DNA of 64,000 bases from Erythrobacter sp. SD-21 (GTDB taxonomy: Bacteria; Pseudomonadota; Alphaproteobacteria; Sphingomonadales; Sphingomonadaceae), in contig NZ_ABCG01000005.1 in the NCBI RefSeq assembly GCF_000181515.1, positions 179,427 through 243,426 of the forward strand. Reading direction: 5' to 3'. Shown piece after piece: positions 43,805-53,600 of the stretch (position 1 is the stretch's first letter; each line of letters begins with the position of its first letter). The notes below the pieces were generated by a model. The model was not told the DNA's origin and made no database searches. It saw nothing but the letters and a program-made list of their open reading frames with translations. The translations under genes were made by a program, and so were the position numbers.

Positions 43805-46723
43805 TTAGAACTTGAAGTTCACCGACGCGAAGAAGTCACGACCAAGCACGTCGTAGGTGCTCGGATAGGTATTCGCCTGTTCCTGGTTATCACCGAGGAG
43901 AAGCGAGTTCGGACGGTTCGTCACGATACCGTTCTCGTCGAACAACGGCGTGCCGGGAAGGGTGTCAAAGATGTTGTTGACACCAAACGTGACCGTGGTG
44001 CGCTCCGAAGCTTCGAACGAGAACGTCAGGTCGAGAAGATCGTACGTGTCGATCGTATCGATGCCGTTGTAGGTCGCGAAGTCGGGATCAGCACCAGTGC
44101 CTTGATCATCGACCGAGTCGAGGTGACGCCAGCGAAGCGAAGTGGTGAGCGGGCCATCGACAAACGAGGCACGCGCAGTCCACTTGAACTCCGGAGTCGG
44201 TTCCCCGCAGTTGCCAGCGAAGAAGCCTGCGCATTCGAACACATTGTCCGGATCGTTCTGATCGGGAGCGAAGGTGCTCGATTCGGTCCAGGTGCCGAGG
44301 AACGACAGGTTGAGATCCTGTTCGCCCGTGTCGGTAAGGAACGAGAATGGCAGCATCGTCGAATACACGACCTCGAGATCGACGCCCGAAACCGCGATAT
44401 TGGCAATGTTCGCACCGCCGAGACGGGGAGCATTGTTGCGGTCGAAGGCACCCGTTGCATCACGCGTGCCGACGAAGCCAGCGCAATTGACGGAGGACAG
44501 ATCGGTCTGCGTACCGTCGAAGCAAAGGTCGAGTGCAGTTTGGAGACTGATCGTGGTGATCGCGTCTTCGATCTCGATGTTGAAGTAGTCGGCCGTGAGG
44601 GTCAGACCCGGGACGAAGCTCGGCTGGAGAACGACACCGAAGGTGTAGCTGTCCGAGGTTTCTTCCGCCAGGTTCGGATTCCCACCGAAGAACGCAGCAG
44701 TCTGCGAGTCCGGCTGGATGATCGCGGCATTACCAAGGTTCGCTTCAGGCACACCGTTGGCGAGGCACTGCGAGCGCAGAGCACCCGAAGTCGCTGCTGC
44801 GGTACCGCAAGGATCGGTTGCACCGGGGAAACCGATGGCCGAGCCGGCAAACAATTCGCCAACGTTAGGAGCGCGAATTGCACGCTGGTACTGACCGCGA
44901 AGGATGACGTCCGGGATCGGCGAGAATTCCACACCGGCTGCCCAGGTGAATGCACCACCCACAGTATCGAGCGAGTAATCCGAATAACGGGCTGCACCAG
45001 TGACTTCGAGACGAGCCGAACCGAATTCAACGGGAATGTTAAGCTCCCCGAAGACTTCATTCACACTGTAACCGCCTTCAGTCGGCTCACCGGCGTTGAA
45101 GCCAGCAACGTCACCCGAAGCGAGGAATTCGTCCGGGATGAACCGGGCCGATACCATACGGCGCTCGACACCGGCAGCAAAGCCGATGGGATCGCTGTAT
45201 TCGCCGATCGAGAAATCACCCAGCGTACCGGAAACGGCACCCGTGATGACCTGGAGCGTCGAAATATCGCTATTCTGCGCTTGGATACGGAAGCTGTTTA
45301 CCTGTGCCGGCGTAAGCGTCCCGGCGCCGAAGATATTGATCGGCGCGTCACCGGTTCCGTCGAGACCAGCGGTGAAACGCGAAAGCGATGCGTTACCCTG
45401 CTGGATGTTCGAGTTGCGGGTGCGTGCGAACGAATAATATGCATCGTACTGCAGATAATCGTTAATCGGGCCGGTCATGCCGCCGAGAATACGGAAGGCC
45501 GAACGCTCGTCGAGCGAGTTACGGCTGCCAGCCTCGGTCAGACGACGACGGACCTGGAACGGAACGATGCCGTCGTTGGCATCATCACCCGATTCGCTTG
45601 CGTCCAGATCGTTAAGCGCGTCGATGGTTGCGTCGCTCAAGAATTCCGACACGAAATCGATGTCGAGGCCCAGATTGACGAGAATCGGGGTCGGAGCGAG
45701 TTCCTGGGCAACACGGTTGTTGACGTAGGACACTTCCGCATAAGGGGTATGGCCACCACCGATATCGTAATCAGCATAGCCGCCGATCAGATAGCGCTCC
45801 TGCGGGAGCTGAAGGTAGTTCGCCGGAGCATAGTTGTAGGTACGGCCATCATAAGGAACGAGATCGCCGGGGGTCTGGAAGAAGCCCAGTCCGTTGTCGT
45901 TCAGGATGTCGCTGTCAGTCGTGCCGTCACCCTGGTAGGTCAGGCGCGTTTCTTCGAGCAGCGAAGAACCGAACTGCTGAAGGGGCACGCCGAAGGTTTC
46001 AGCACCGATTGCGAAGGTCGAGAACTCACGGTCGCCCTGGAAGATCTCTTCGCGATTGTAATACTCACCGTATACGGTTGCGTTACCACGGCCGTCGGCG
46101 AAGCTGGTGCCGATAGCACCGTGAACTTCGTAGCGAGCGCCATCACCGCGGTCGGTGATCGAGTACTGACCGCCGAGTTCAGCGCCATCGACGTCCTTGA
46201 GACGGAAGTTCACGACGCCAGCCAACGCGTCCGAACCGTACACAGCCGATGCACCGCCGGTCACAACGTCGACAGAATCGAGCAGGAACGAAGGGATGGT
46301 GTTAAGGTCGACGATCTGCGCAGTATCGTAGAACATCCAGCGGCGACCGTTCACGAGAACGAGCGTACGGGTTGCACCCAGGCCACGCAGGTTCAGGGTA
46401 GCCGTACCGTTACCAGGGTTGTTGGAGAACGAGGTCGTGCCCGGAACGACCTGCGGCAGGGTGTTGATCACGTTTTCGACGTTGACCGTACCCGACAGTT
46501 TGAACTCTTCGTCCTGGACGACAGCAACGGGAGCAGCGGTTTCGACGTTGCGGCGTGCGATACGCGAGCCGGTAACGACGATCGGTGCGATAGCTTCCTG
46601 CGGCTCGGCCTGCAGCGCAGGTTCGTCCTGTTCGTCGACCTGCGCAAGTGCGGGCGAGGCAATCATGGCGCCTGCCATGATCGTGCCCGTCAGGAGCGCT
46701 GCCTTTGAGTACTTGTAAGACAT
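43805..46723 (-). CDS. TonB-dependent receptor (first copy)
   Basis: About 972 residues with a signal peptide (MSYKYSKAALLTGTIMAGAM) and a TonB-box-like IAPIVVTGSRIARRN. The plug domain has NLRGLGATRTLVLVNGRRW and GGASAVYGSDALAGVVNFRL, and a 22-strand-type barrel ends in FFASVNFKF. It imports a large, scarce ligand across the outer membrane with TonB energy. This plug type is the large sphingomonad/Caulobacter group whose ligands are mostly carbohydrates or peptides. The start at 46723 gives the signal peptide; the frame is open to 46747. It converges with the oxygenase operon. Confidence 0.93.
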   Translation of the reverse strand: MSYKYSKAALLTGTIMAGAMIASPALAQVDEQDEPALQAEPQEAIAPIVVTGSRIARRNVETAAPVAVVQDEEFKLSGTVNVENVINTLPQVVPGTTSFSNNPGNGTATLNLRGLGATRTLVLVNGRRWMFYDTAQIVDLNTIPSFLLDSVDVVTGGASAVYGSDALAGVVNFRLKDVDGAELGGQYSITDRGDGARYEVHGAIGTSFADGRGNATVYGEYYNREEIFQGDREFSTFAIGAETFGVPLQQFGSSLLEETRLTYQGDGTTDSDILNDNGLGFFQTPGDLVPYDGRTYNYAPANYLQLPQERYLIGGYADYDIGGGHTPYAEVSYVNNRVAQELAPTPILVNLGLDIDFVSEFLSDATIDALNDLDASESGDDANDGIVPFQVRRRLTEAGSRNSLDERSAFRILGGMTGPINDYLQYDAYYSFARTRNSNIQQGNASLSRFTAGLDGTGDAPINIFGAGTLTPAQVNSFRIQAQNSDISTLQVITGAVSGTLGDFSIGEYSDPIGFAAGVERRMVSARFIPDEFLASGDVAGFNAGEPTEGGYSVNEVFGELNIPVEFGSARLEVTGAARYSDYSLDTVGGAFTWAAGVEFSPIPDVILRGQYQRAIRAPNVGELFAGSAIGFPGATDPCGTAAATSGALRSQCLANGVPEANLGNAAIIQPDSQTAAFFGGNPNLAEETSDSYTFGVVLQPSFVPGLTLTADYFNIEIEDAITTISLQTALDLCFDGTQTDLSSVNCAGFVGTRDATGAFDRNNAPRLGGANIANIAVSGVDLEVVYSTMLPFSFLTDTGEQDLNLSFLGTWTESSTFAPDQNDPDNVFECAGFFAGNCGEPTPEFKWTARASFVDGPLTTSLRWRHLDSVDDQGTGADPDFATYNGIDTIDTYDLLDLTFSFEASERTTVTFGVNNIFDTLPGTPLFDENGIVTNRPNSLLLGDNQEQANTYPSTYDVLGRDFFASVNFKF

Positions 46724-46948
46724 TTCTATCCCCTCTGAGGTAGGCACCCAAAACGGATGCCTCGTAAGAAAGATGGATCCAGAGATTAATCTGAATATGC
46801 GCCACGTAGCTCACGAGTACATCATTTCGCAATTGCCGAAGCGCGCGCCATGTGTGTAACCTGCGCTCTGTGACATCTTCGTCACACTCGCCATAACCGG
46901 CAGGAATCCGCCCGTTGCGATCCGCTGGAGCAAAAGAGGATCATAGGA
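46724..46948. promoter_or_regulatory. Divergent region between the first receptor and a small exported protein
   Basis: A 225-base gap holding promoters for both directions. The CRP-like palindrome at 46869-46886 is listed separately. I see no small gene in it. Confidence 0.5.
46869..46886. promoter_or_regulatory. CRP-like palindrome TGTGAC-N6-GTCACA
   Basis: Perfect 6-base arms around ATCTTC. It matches the TGTGA...TCACA half-sites of CRP/FNR-type regulators, but with a spacer of 8 counted between the five-base half-sites, two more than the usual 6. It is 146 bases upstream of the first receptor start and 63 bases upstream of the exported protein start at 46949. Confidence 0.5.
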
Positions 46949-47464
46949 ATGACACGAGGCTTCGTAAGGGCCGCTGCCGCGATTACCGCCCTTGGCTTGG
47001 GGACTGCGCCGGCGAATGCGCAGGAAGACGAGGACTATTTGAAAGCTCTGCGCGATTGCCGCCTTGTAGAGCAGGACAGTGCACGACTTGCCTGTTTCGA
47101 TGACGCTGTTCAGACCGTCATCGAGAAGCAGGACAGTGGTGAAATCCGCGTGGTCGACAAGGAGGACATCCGCGAGACCCGCCGGGGTCTGTTCGGCTTC
47201 AGCATGCCGAAGCTAGGTATCTTCGGGGCCTCCGACGACGAAGCGGACGAGGTGCTGCAATCCACGATCACCGGCCTCCGCCGCTTGCGAAGCGATCACT
47301 GGGAAATAGAAATCGCCGCAGGAAGCGTATGGCAGGCAACCAACACGCCCCGCCGGTTCAAGCCCGAAACCGGAGCCAGCGTGGAATTGGAGCAAGCGGC
47401 GATGGGTTCGTACTGGCTCAGGGTCGATGGCGAGATGGGCGTCAAGGCCCGCCGCATTCGCTGA
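46949..47464 (+). CDS. Small exported protein of unknown function
   Basis: A 171-residue protein with a signal peptide (MTRGFVRAAAAITALGLGTA) cut near ANAQED. A short Cys pair motif follows, DCRLVEQDSARLACFDDAV, of the kind CR...ARLACFD that is found in several exported proteins of unrelated or unknown function. The rest is mixed and ends in a beta-rich stretch (YWLRVDGEMGVKARRIR). I do not recognise a characterised family. The gene is 43 bases before the next one and may be transcribed with it. Confidence 0.8.
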   Translation: MTRGFVRAAAAITALGLGTAPANAQEDEDYLKALRDCRLVEQDSARLACFDDAVQTVIEKQDSGEIRVVDKEDIRETRRGLFGFSMPKLGIFGASDDEADEVLQSTITGLRRLRSDHWEIEIAAGSVWQATNTPRRFKPETGASVELEQAAMGSYWLRVDGEMGVKARRIR

Positions 47465-47507
47465 GCCTGCCCGCCCTTTGAAAACTTAGCGTTCGGGTAT
47501 TTGCCGC

Positions 47508-48491
47508 ATGAACGATCCCATTCAGACGATCTCGTCCGATGCATGCTGGCTACCGCATGCAATCGATCACGCTTCCCAATCGATGATTTTCGTCCGCGTG
47601 CCCGATGATCGGCTGACCGGACCAGGTTTCCTGTTCGAGTTCGAGCCGGAGAACGCTGAAGACCGGCTGGCCGTCCCGCTGTCGCGTGTCGACGAGATCG
47701 AGGTCGACACCGCGCCAATGCACTTCATTTTCCATTCTGCCTTTTGTCGATCGACCTTGCTCGTCCGCGCGCTGAATATCCGGGGCGTATCGGCGGGTTT
47801 GAGCGAGCCGGGTATCCTTGCCGCGATTGCCGCCGATCCAAAGGCGCTGGGGCCGCTCATCACCCCCATCCTTCGCCTTCTGGCCCGCGGACGAAGCAAC
47901 ACGCGCGCGATCTTCATCAAGCCGACGAACCACGCGAATGGCCTCATACCGGCACTGCTTGCCGCTTCTCCGCAGAGCACGGCGATCTTGATGACCAATC
48001 CGCTCGAGCCTTTTCTTCTGAGCGTTCGCAAGCGCGGGCTAATGGGGCATCGCTGGGGCCGCAAACTTTATCTGGAACTTCAGGGATATACGCCCATCGA
48101 CTTCGGCATGCCGCCCGACGAAGTTTTCGCCATGACGGATCTGCAGGCCGCGGGCCTCGCATGGCTGCTGAACCAGAACTATTTCACCACGCTGGCCAAA
48201 GGAGCAGATCGTACACGTATCCGCACATTGGATGGGGATTATTTCAATCGCCATCGCGGCGAAACCATTTCCGCGGTGCTGAAGTTCGCCGCTGATGGCG
48301 AGGATTTTGCGGTTCCAGAGGATTTGGGCGCTAGCGACGTCTTTCGACAGCATTCCAAATTGGGTGGCCAGGTTTCCAACCCGGTTGCTGACGAAGCGAC
48401 AGACCAGGAGATTGCCCAGGTTGAACAATGGCTAGACCTGATCGGCGAACAGTTGGGGCTACAACTCCCGGTCAGCCAAACCCTTCTCTAG
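47508..48491 (+). CDS. Sulfotransferase-like P-loop protein
   Basis: A 327-residue protein. The segment FIFHSAFCRSTLLVRAL (near residues 74-90) resembles the 5'-phosphosulfate-binding loop of sulfotransferases (usually with a Ser/Gly-rich loop). It is followed by a 3'-phosphate-type stretch with VRKRGLMGHRWGRKLYLEL. The identification is weak: the loop has Phe-Cys-Arg in place of the more usual Gly. If it is a sulfotransferase, PAPS would be the donor. It lies between the two TonB-dependent receptors and could modify the same class of molecules. No membrane helix or signal peptide is seen, so it is cytoplasmic. Confidence 0.65.
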   Translation: MNDPIQTISSDACWLPHAIDHASQSMIFVRVPDDRLTGPGFLFEFEPENAEDRLAVPLSRVDEIEVDTAPMHFIFHSAFCRSTLLVRALNIRGVSAGLSEPGILAAIAADPKALGPLITPILRLLARGRSNTRAIFIKPTNHANGLIPALLAASPQSTAILMTNPLEPFLLSVRKRGLMGHRWGRKLYLELQGYTPIDFGMPPDEVFAMTDLQAAGLAWLLNQNYFTTLAKGADRTRIRTLDGDYFNRHRGETISAVLKFAADGEDFAVPEDLGASDVFRQHSKLGGQVSNPVADEATDQEIAQVEQWLDLIGEQLGLQLPVSQTLL

Positions 48492-48532
48492 GTCGGACCT
48501 GCCTGCCCTTGCTCCATCGATAGCATGAAGAA

Positions 48533-48560
48533 AAAGGCCCGGCGCGACGGCCGGGCCTTT
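48533..48560. terminator. Bidirectional rho-independent terminator
   Basis: Arms 48533-48543 and 48550-48560 form a perfect 11-bp stem with a 6-base loop. A-rich sequence on the left and T-rich on the right give U runs in both directions. It separates the sulfotransferase-like gene from the convergent S9 peptidase gene. Confidence 0.88.
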
Positions 48561-48580
48561 CTTGTAGGAATGGGCGCGAA

Positions 48581-50593
48581 TTACAATCCGCCGGGACCGC
48601 AATCGTTAGCCAGGAAGTCCAGCATCTTGGTATAGAACTGCTTCTGATGCTCGAACATCAAGGTGTTGTAGAAGTGATCGGCGCCCTTGAGCGTAAGGTA
48701 CTGCGCATCGGTTTTGCCGGCCTTCTCCATCGCATCCCGGTAGTCCTCGAGATGATAGTAGAGAACGCGGGCATCCACATCTCCATGAACCATTAGGACC
48801 GGAATGTTGACCTTATCGACTTCTTCGATCGGGTTGATACCAATCATGCCGCGGCGCTGGCCCCAGTCATCGATCGCCTTTGCAGCATAGGGATTGCGAC
48901 GCTGGCGGTAGGACTTGGCCGGATCGGCTACGGCTGCACCCGCAATCGTGCACTGATAGAGGTTTGGCTCGCGCGAGGCGGCCACGAGGGCAGCATAGCC
49001 GCCATAGGACCAGCCCATAAAGGCAACGCGGTCAGGATCGACCAGGCCCTGCTCGATCAGATAGAGCACGCCATCGTCCTTGTCGTCCTGCATCGCGAGA
49101 CCGTGTTCGCCATAGCCGGCATCGAAATGCTGCTGCCCCCAACCTGTCGAAATGCGGTTCTGCGGGCGCAAAACGGCGTAGCCAGCGTTGACCAGCAGCT
49201 GGTCCCATTCGTCATAGCCGACCACGCTATTCACGTGGGGGCCGCCGTTATGGCGGACGATGAGCGGGTACGGACCGTCACCCTTCGGCTTCATGAAGTA
49301 GGCCGGGATGGTCAGCTTGCCGTCACGCGAAGGATAGCGAATGAATTCGACATCGGCGAGCTGTTCGGGCTGGATCAAGGGGTTGCTGCTTCCCAGCTTG
49401 ACCATGCGACCGTCTCGCACCAGCCAGTAGGACCCCGGATCGCGCGGACCGCTGTTGCGAACGATCATCGAATTGCCGTCACGCGAGCGGCTGGTTATCG
49501 AAACCTGATGCGCATTCGGAATCTGCGCTTCGAGCGCTTCGTAAAGCGCCTTCTCGTTCTCGTCGAACCAGATCGTCTGATACTTGTCCCACGGATAAAT
49601 GGCGCCGACAAGCGTCTGATCGCCCGGCATCGAGCTCGTGCGGATCCCCATGATATCGGCCTGGTTTGTCTGGGCGAGCTTTTCGCCGAACTCGCCGGTA
49701 GCCGTATTGAACTCCCAGAGTGCCGCCTTGTCTTCACCGCGGTTGTCGATGACATAGGCAATGTCGGGATTGTCCGGGTCGTAGCCTTGCACGCCAATGA
49801 ACCCGCTCAGGAAGCGGTACAGGTTCTCGTGCTTGCTCGCGTCGATGGGCTCACCGAGTTCCTTCCAGGAACTGTCATTGGGCCCACGGTAATAATTCTG
49901 CACCATGTCGCCATCCTGGCGCTGTGCGAAACGCGGATTACCGTCTACATCGAAAGAAATATTCGAGTACTGGCTGTTCCCGCGAAGTACAAGGCTCCGG
50001 GACCCCTTCACAAGGTCGAACTTGTAGTAGGAGCGAGGCCGGAACGCCGCGAACGGGTCGACGCCGGTTACATCGGAAACCGTCGTGGCTTCAGCTACAA
50101 GGATATGATCAGGTTCCTTGGGAAGGGTGCTGATGATATCGAAATTGCCCGGCAGGGCCCGGAATTTATTGGTATCGAGATTGTAGGCGTACTGCTTGTA
50201 GTCGTATGTCCCCTCCTCGGGACCGTTCACACGACTACGGTTTTGCTGCCAGGCACGACCCGAAATCACATTGTCGCTTACCCAACGCGCGCTCTGGATC
50301 TCCATGGGATCGGCGTTGAGGCGCCGGAACGGCTTGGACATGTCCTCGGTCTTGTAAATCTCGAGGAGATAATCCCCTTCTCGGCTCTCGTTCTTGTGAA
50401 CAAGCACGTGCTTCCCGTCAGGAGAGAGCTGAACATTCGTGATGACATCGCGCAGCGCCCACGCTTCGATCGGCACCGTCGGCTGTCCCGTCGCGGCGGC
50501 ACCCGACTGTGCGATAGCCGCAGGCGAGGAAAAGGCGAGCGCTGACACCGCGGCGGCCATGACGGATAGGGTGAACTTACGTTTCATCTTCAT
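48581..50593 (-). CDS. Exported S9-family serine peptidase (prolyl oligopeptidase fold)
   Basis: A 670-residue protein with a signal peptide (MKMKRKFTLSVMAAAVSALA). An N-terminal beta-propeller region is followed by an alpha/beta hydrolase domain from about residue 400. The catalytic triad is visible: Ser in GWSYGGYAALVA, Asp in HGDVDARVLYYH, His in KGADHFYNTL. S9 enzymes of this type release dipeptides or acyl-amino acids from peptides in the periplasm. It is directly downstream of the second receptor on the same strand (105 bases, with a terminator between), suggesting peptide uptake and breakdown. Confidence 0.9.
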   Translation of the reverse strand: MKMKRKFTLSVMAAAVSALAFSSPAAIAQSGAAATGQPTVPIEAWALRDVITNVQLSPDGKHVLVHKNESREGDYLLEIYKTEDMSKPFRRLNADPMEIQSARWVSDNVISGRAWQQNRSRVNGPEEGTYDYKQYAYNLDTNKFRALPGNFDIISTLPKEPDHILVAEATTVSDVTGVDPFAAFRPRSYYKFDLVKGSRSLVLRGNSQYSNISFDVDGNPRFAQRQDGDMVQNYYRGPNDSSWKELGEPIDASKHENLYRFLSGFIGVQGYDPDNPDIAYVIDNRGEDKAALWEFNTATGEFGEKLAQTNQADIMGIRTSSMPGDQTLVGAIYPWDKYQTIWFDENEKALYEALEAQIPNAHQVSITSRSRDGNSMIVRNSGPRDPGSYWLVRDGRMVKLGSSNPLIQPEQLADVEFIRYPSRDGKLTIPAYFMKPKGDGPYPLIVRHNGGPHVNSVVGYDEWDQLLVNAGYAVLRPQNRISTGWGQQHFDAGYGEHGLAMQDDKDDGVLYLIEQGLVDPDRVAFMGWSYGGYAALVAASREPNLYQCTIAGAAVADPAKSYRQRRNPYAAKAIDDWGQRRGMIGINPIEEVDKVNIPVLMVHGDVDARVLYYHLEDYRDAMEKAGKTDAQYLTLKGADHFYNTLMFEHQKQFYTKMLDFLANDCGPGGL

Positions 50594-50630
50594 GATGCGA
50601 CTCTCTCCAAACTCAGGTGACGAACCCTAG

Positions 50631-50666
50631 AAAAATGGCGGCCCCACCGCAACCGATGGAGCCGCC
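50631..50666 (-). terminator. Rho-independent terminator of the second receptor gene
   Basis: Arms 50637-50646 and 50657-50666 pair over 10 positions with one mismatch (GGCGGC/GCCGCC core). On the minus strand the stem is followed by A and TTTTT. It lies 33 bases past the receptor stop and before the peptidase gene. Confidence 0.75.
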
Positions 50667-50698
50667 TGAATTACCTAGCACAAGCTAGATGAACGGCT

Positions 50699-53600
50699 TT
50701 AGAATTCGAACGATACCGAAGCGAAGAATTCGCGGCCATCGTAATCGTAACCGTTACCGATTGCAGTATTGGCAATCGCCAGCACTTCATTGCTGTCCAC
50801 CAGCGGCGGAGCAGTGTTGAAGATGTTGTCGACACCAACGAGGATGCTGAAACGCTCTTCACGGAAACGCAGCGACGCTGTGTGAAGGAACTGCTCGTCC
50901 GCAAAGCCGACGTCGCGGCAGAAGCGACCGTCGCCCTCCACCGTACCGCTGGGCGAACCGTTGCCCAGGCAGGTGTCGGAGAAGAACTGCGTTCCGTCTT
51001 CGTTGATCGCAGGTTCGCCATCGGGTCCGAAACCGAACACGTCAGCAAACAGATCGATACCGTCGGGATCCTGTTCGACAGGGCCGGTGTAACGGATCTG
51101 ATAGGTCAGACGGAACCTGTCGATATCTGCCGTGAAGGTCGTACGGCCGGACCACTTGGGCAGACCGAACTCGCCAGCGTCGTCATCGAAGGTCGTGTTG
51201 CCATCGTCGTTCACGAACAGCGAGCTGCGTTCGATGAGGTGGTTGGCGCGGACATTCACGCCGAGATCGACGATCGTGCCGCCGAGCGTGATTTCCTTCC
51301 CGAAGGTCGTGTTGATGTCGATCCCGCGAACGCTTTCCTCGTTGAGATTGAGGAAGCCGGCAAAGACATCGGACACGAGCATACGGCTCGTTGCGCTCGT
51401 ATCGTACTCGAGACGATCACAGAACGCGCTGCGCTGGCCATCGGAACGAGTGAAACAGTCGTTTACGATGAACTGCGCGGACGGCTCGATAATCGAGTCT
51501 TTCAACTTGATGTCGAAGTAGTTCATCGCCAGCGAAACATCGAAACCGGCACCGAAAGTCTCTTCGAAAGAGAAGCCCGCGGTGAGCGCACGCGACGTTT
51601 CCGGATCGATTTCGAGGCTGCCGCCCGAAGTGATCTCCACGCTTGCGAACTGGTCGGTGTTGAGGCCTTCGTTGTCGATACCGACGGTCGTCGGATCGCG
51701 GCCTTCTCGGCGACAGTTCTGGAGGATAATCGGATCACGATCATCGAGGGTCGGATCGTAACCGCCGCCAAGCGAATTGAACGCATCGTCGGGTACAGCG
51801 CAGGGATCGAACAGGGTGTTGAAGCCCGACTGACCGGCCAGGAAGTTCTCGCGAAGGTTCGGCGCACGGAACGAAGTACCATAGGTGAACTTCAGCAACA
51901 GCGGCTCGATCGGACGCCAGCCGGCACCCAGCGAGTACGTGTAGTTCGTACCGTAGTACTGATCATCCGTAACACGACCTGCAAGCTTCAGGTTGAGTTC
52001 CTGAACGAGTGGCTTGCCTGCCTGAAGCGGAATATCGAGTTCGCCGAAGGCCTCCTTGATCTCCTTGCTACCCACAGCGCCCTGGTCGGCGAAGAATCCG
52101 AAGAGCAGACCGTTCGAAGCCACGAAGTCAGGGCTCGATGCGATCTCGTCGCGGCGATATTCCGCACCGAGCACCGCGCCGACCGGACCGGCGGGCAGTT
52201 CAAACAGATCACCCGTCACATAGGCGTTGAAGATAAGCTGTTCATAGGTGGTATCGAACGACCGGGTACCGAAGAGGTAATCCGTCTCTGCCTGCGAGGC
52301 AAACTCGCCAACCGGCGAGCCCAGCACGCTGGGTGCGAAGAGGTTCACCGGCACACAGCCCTGAGCAAGGTCGGGGGCCGCGAGTTCGGGATTCGCAAGG
52401 GCATCCACGTTACATTCGCCGATCACCTGCGGATCGCCGAAGAAACCGAAGAAATCCTCGTTCTGGTTGTAATCGTCGGCAATACCATCGCCGTCATTGT
52501 CGATGATCCCGTCGCCGTTGTAATCGGCGGTCGGGTCGAGACCGAGCGACAGGGCCAGGCGGTCTTCCCGGATACCACGGCGTACCGAGCTACCTTCCGA
52601 TCGCGAGTATACACCGGCGACTTCGAACGCCCAGCTCGGGGCAATGAACGGCAGATCGCCGCGCACACCGGCTACGGCGCGATACTGCTCCTGCACAACA
52701 TCGGTGTTGTCGCGGTCGCCCTGGATCGAAACGATCGGGGTCACCGGGGTCGGGATACCGGTCGACAATGCGAAGGGCGTACCGTTCAGGCCGTTCAATT
52801 CGTTGTCGACCGCACGGCAGTCGACACCGTTCGGATTGGTCACGAAGTTACACGGATTGAACTGGTTGAGATCAGGCACACTCGGGAAAAGCTGCGGAGC
52901 GCCTGTGTTGTCGGAGAAGATTTCCGCGCGGCTGTAGTTCGCTTCGAAGAACGGCGTGATGTTCGCCGCGCCGGGGAAAGTGTATTCGCCGTACGCCATC
53001 ACGTTGTAGAGCTTCTGCTGCGAAAGGAAGACTTGCGACAGGTCGGCCCCATTGGTGTTGACGTTCTGGAAATCGACATCGCGAATTCCGTCACCATCGG
53101 TGTCGAGTTGATCGCCGAAGGCGTTGGTAGAGTCGCCGAAGTTGAAGGGGCGACCGGTTGCCGGGTCCAGCGGGAAGTTTGCAATGTTTCCGTTGGCCGG
53201 GAAGTATACCGAACCGAAACGGGTAAACGGATTGAAAATACGACCGCTGATGCCAGCGATCTTGCATTCGCTCTCGCTCACGCTGACGAGGCCGTCGCTA
53301 TCGTCGAGAACGGTTGCATTGTCGGCGAGACCTACCGTGTAGATGTTGCCATTCTGGTCGATTTCGCGGTGGGTATCGCAACCTGAGAAGAAGTCACGGT
53401 CGCGCAGACGGATGGCATCGCGGAAATCGTACTCTGCACCGATGCCGAAGAAACCACGGTCAAAATTCTTACCCCAGGCGGCGCTGACGGTGTAGTCTTC
53501 GCCGGACCCTTCCGGATTGATTTCGCCACGGGCGAAAAGTTCGAGACCGTCGAAATCCTTCTTCAGGATGACGTTGGCAACACCGGCAACGGCGTCGGAG

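Noticed and set aside
43688..46708. Plus-strand open frame of 1006 codons antisense to the first receptor
   Set aside because: It is a shadow frame produced by high GC3 codon use; composition is Arg/Val/Glu-rich with no recognisable domain, and the receptor on the other strand is certain.
50882..53386. Plus-strand open frame of 834 codons antisense to the second receptor
   Set aside because: Same reason: antisense shadow without domains or ribosome-binding site.
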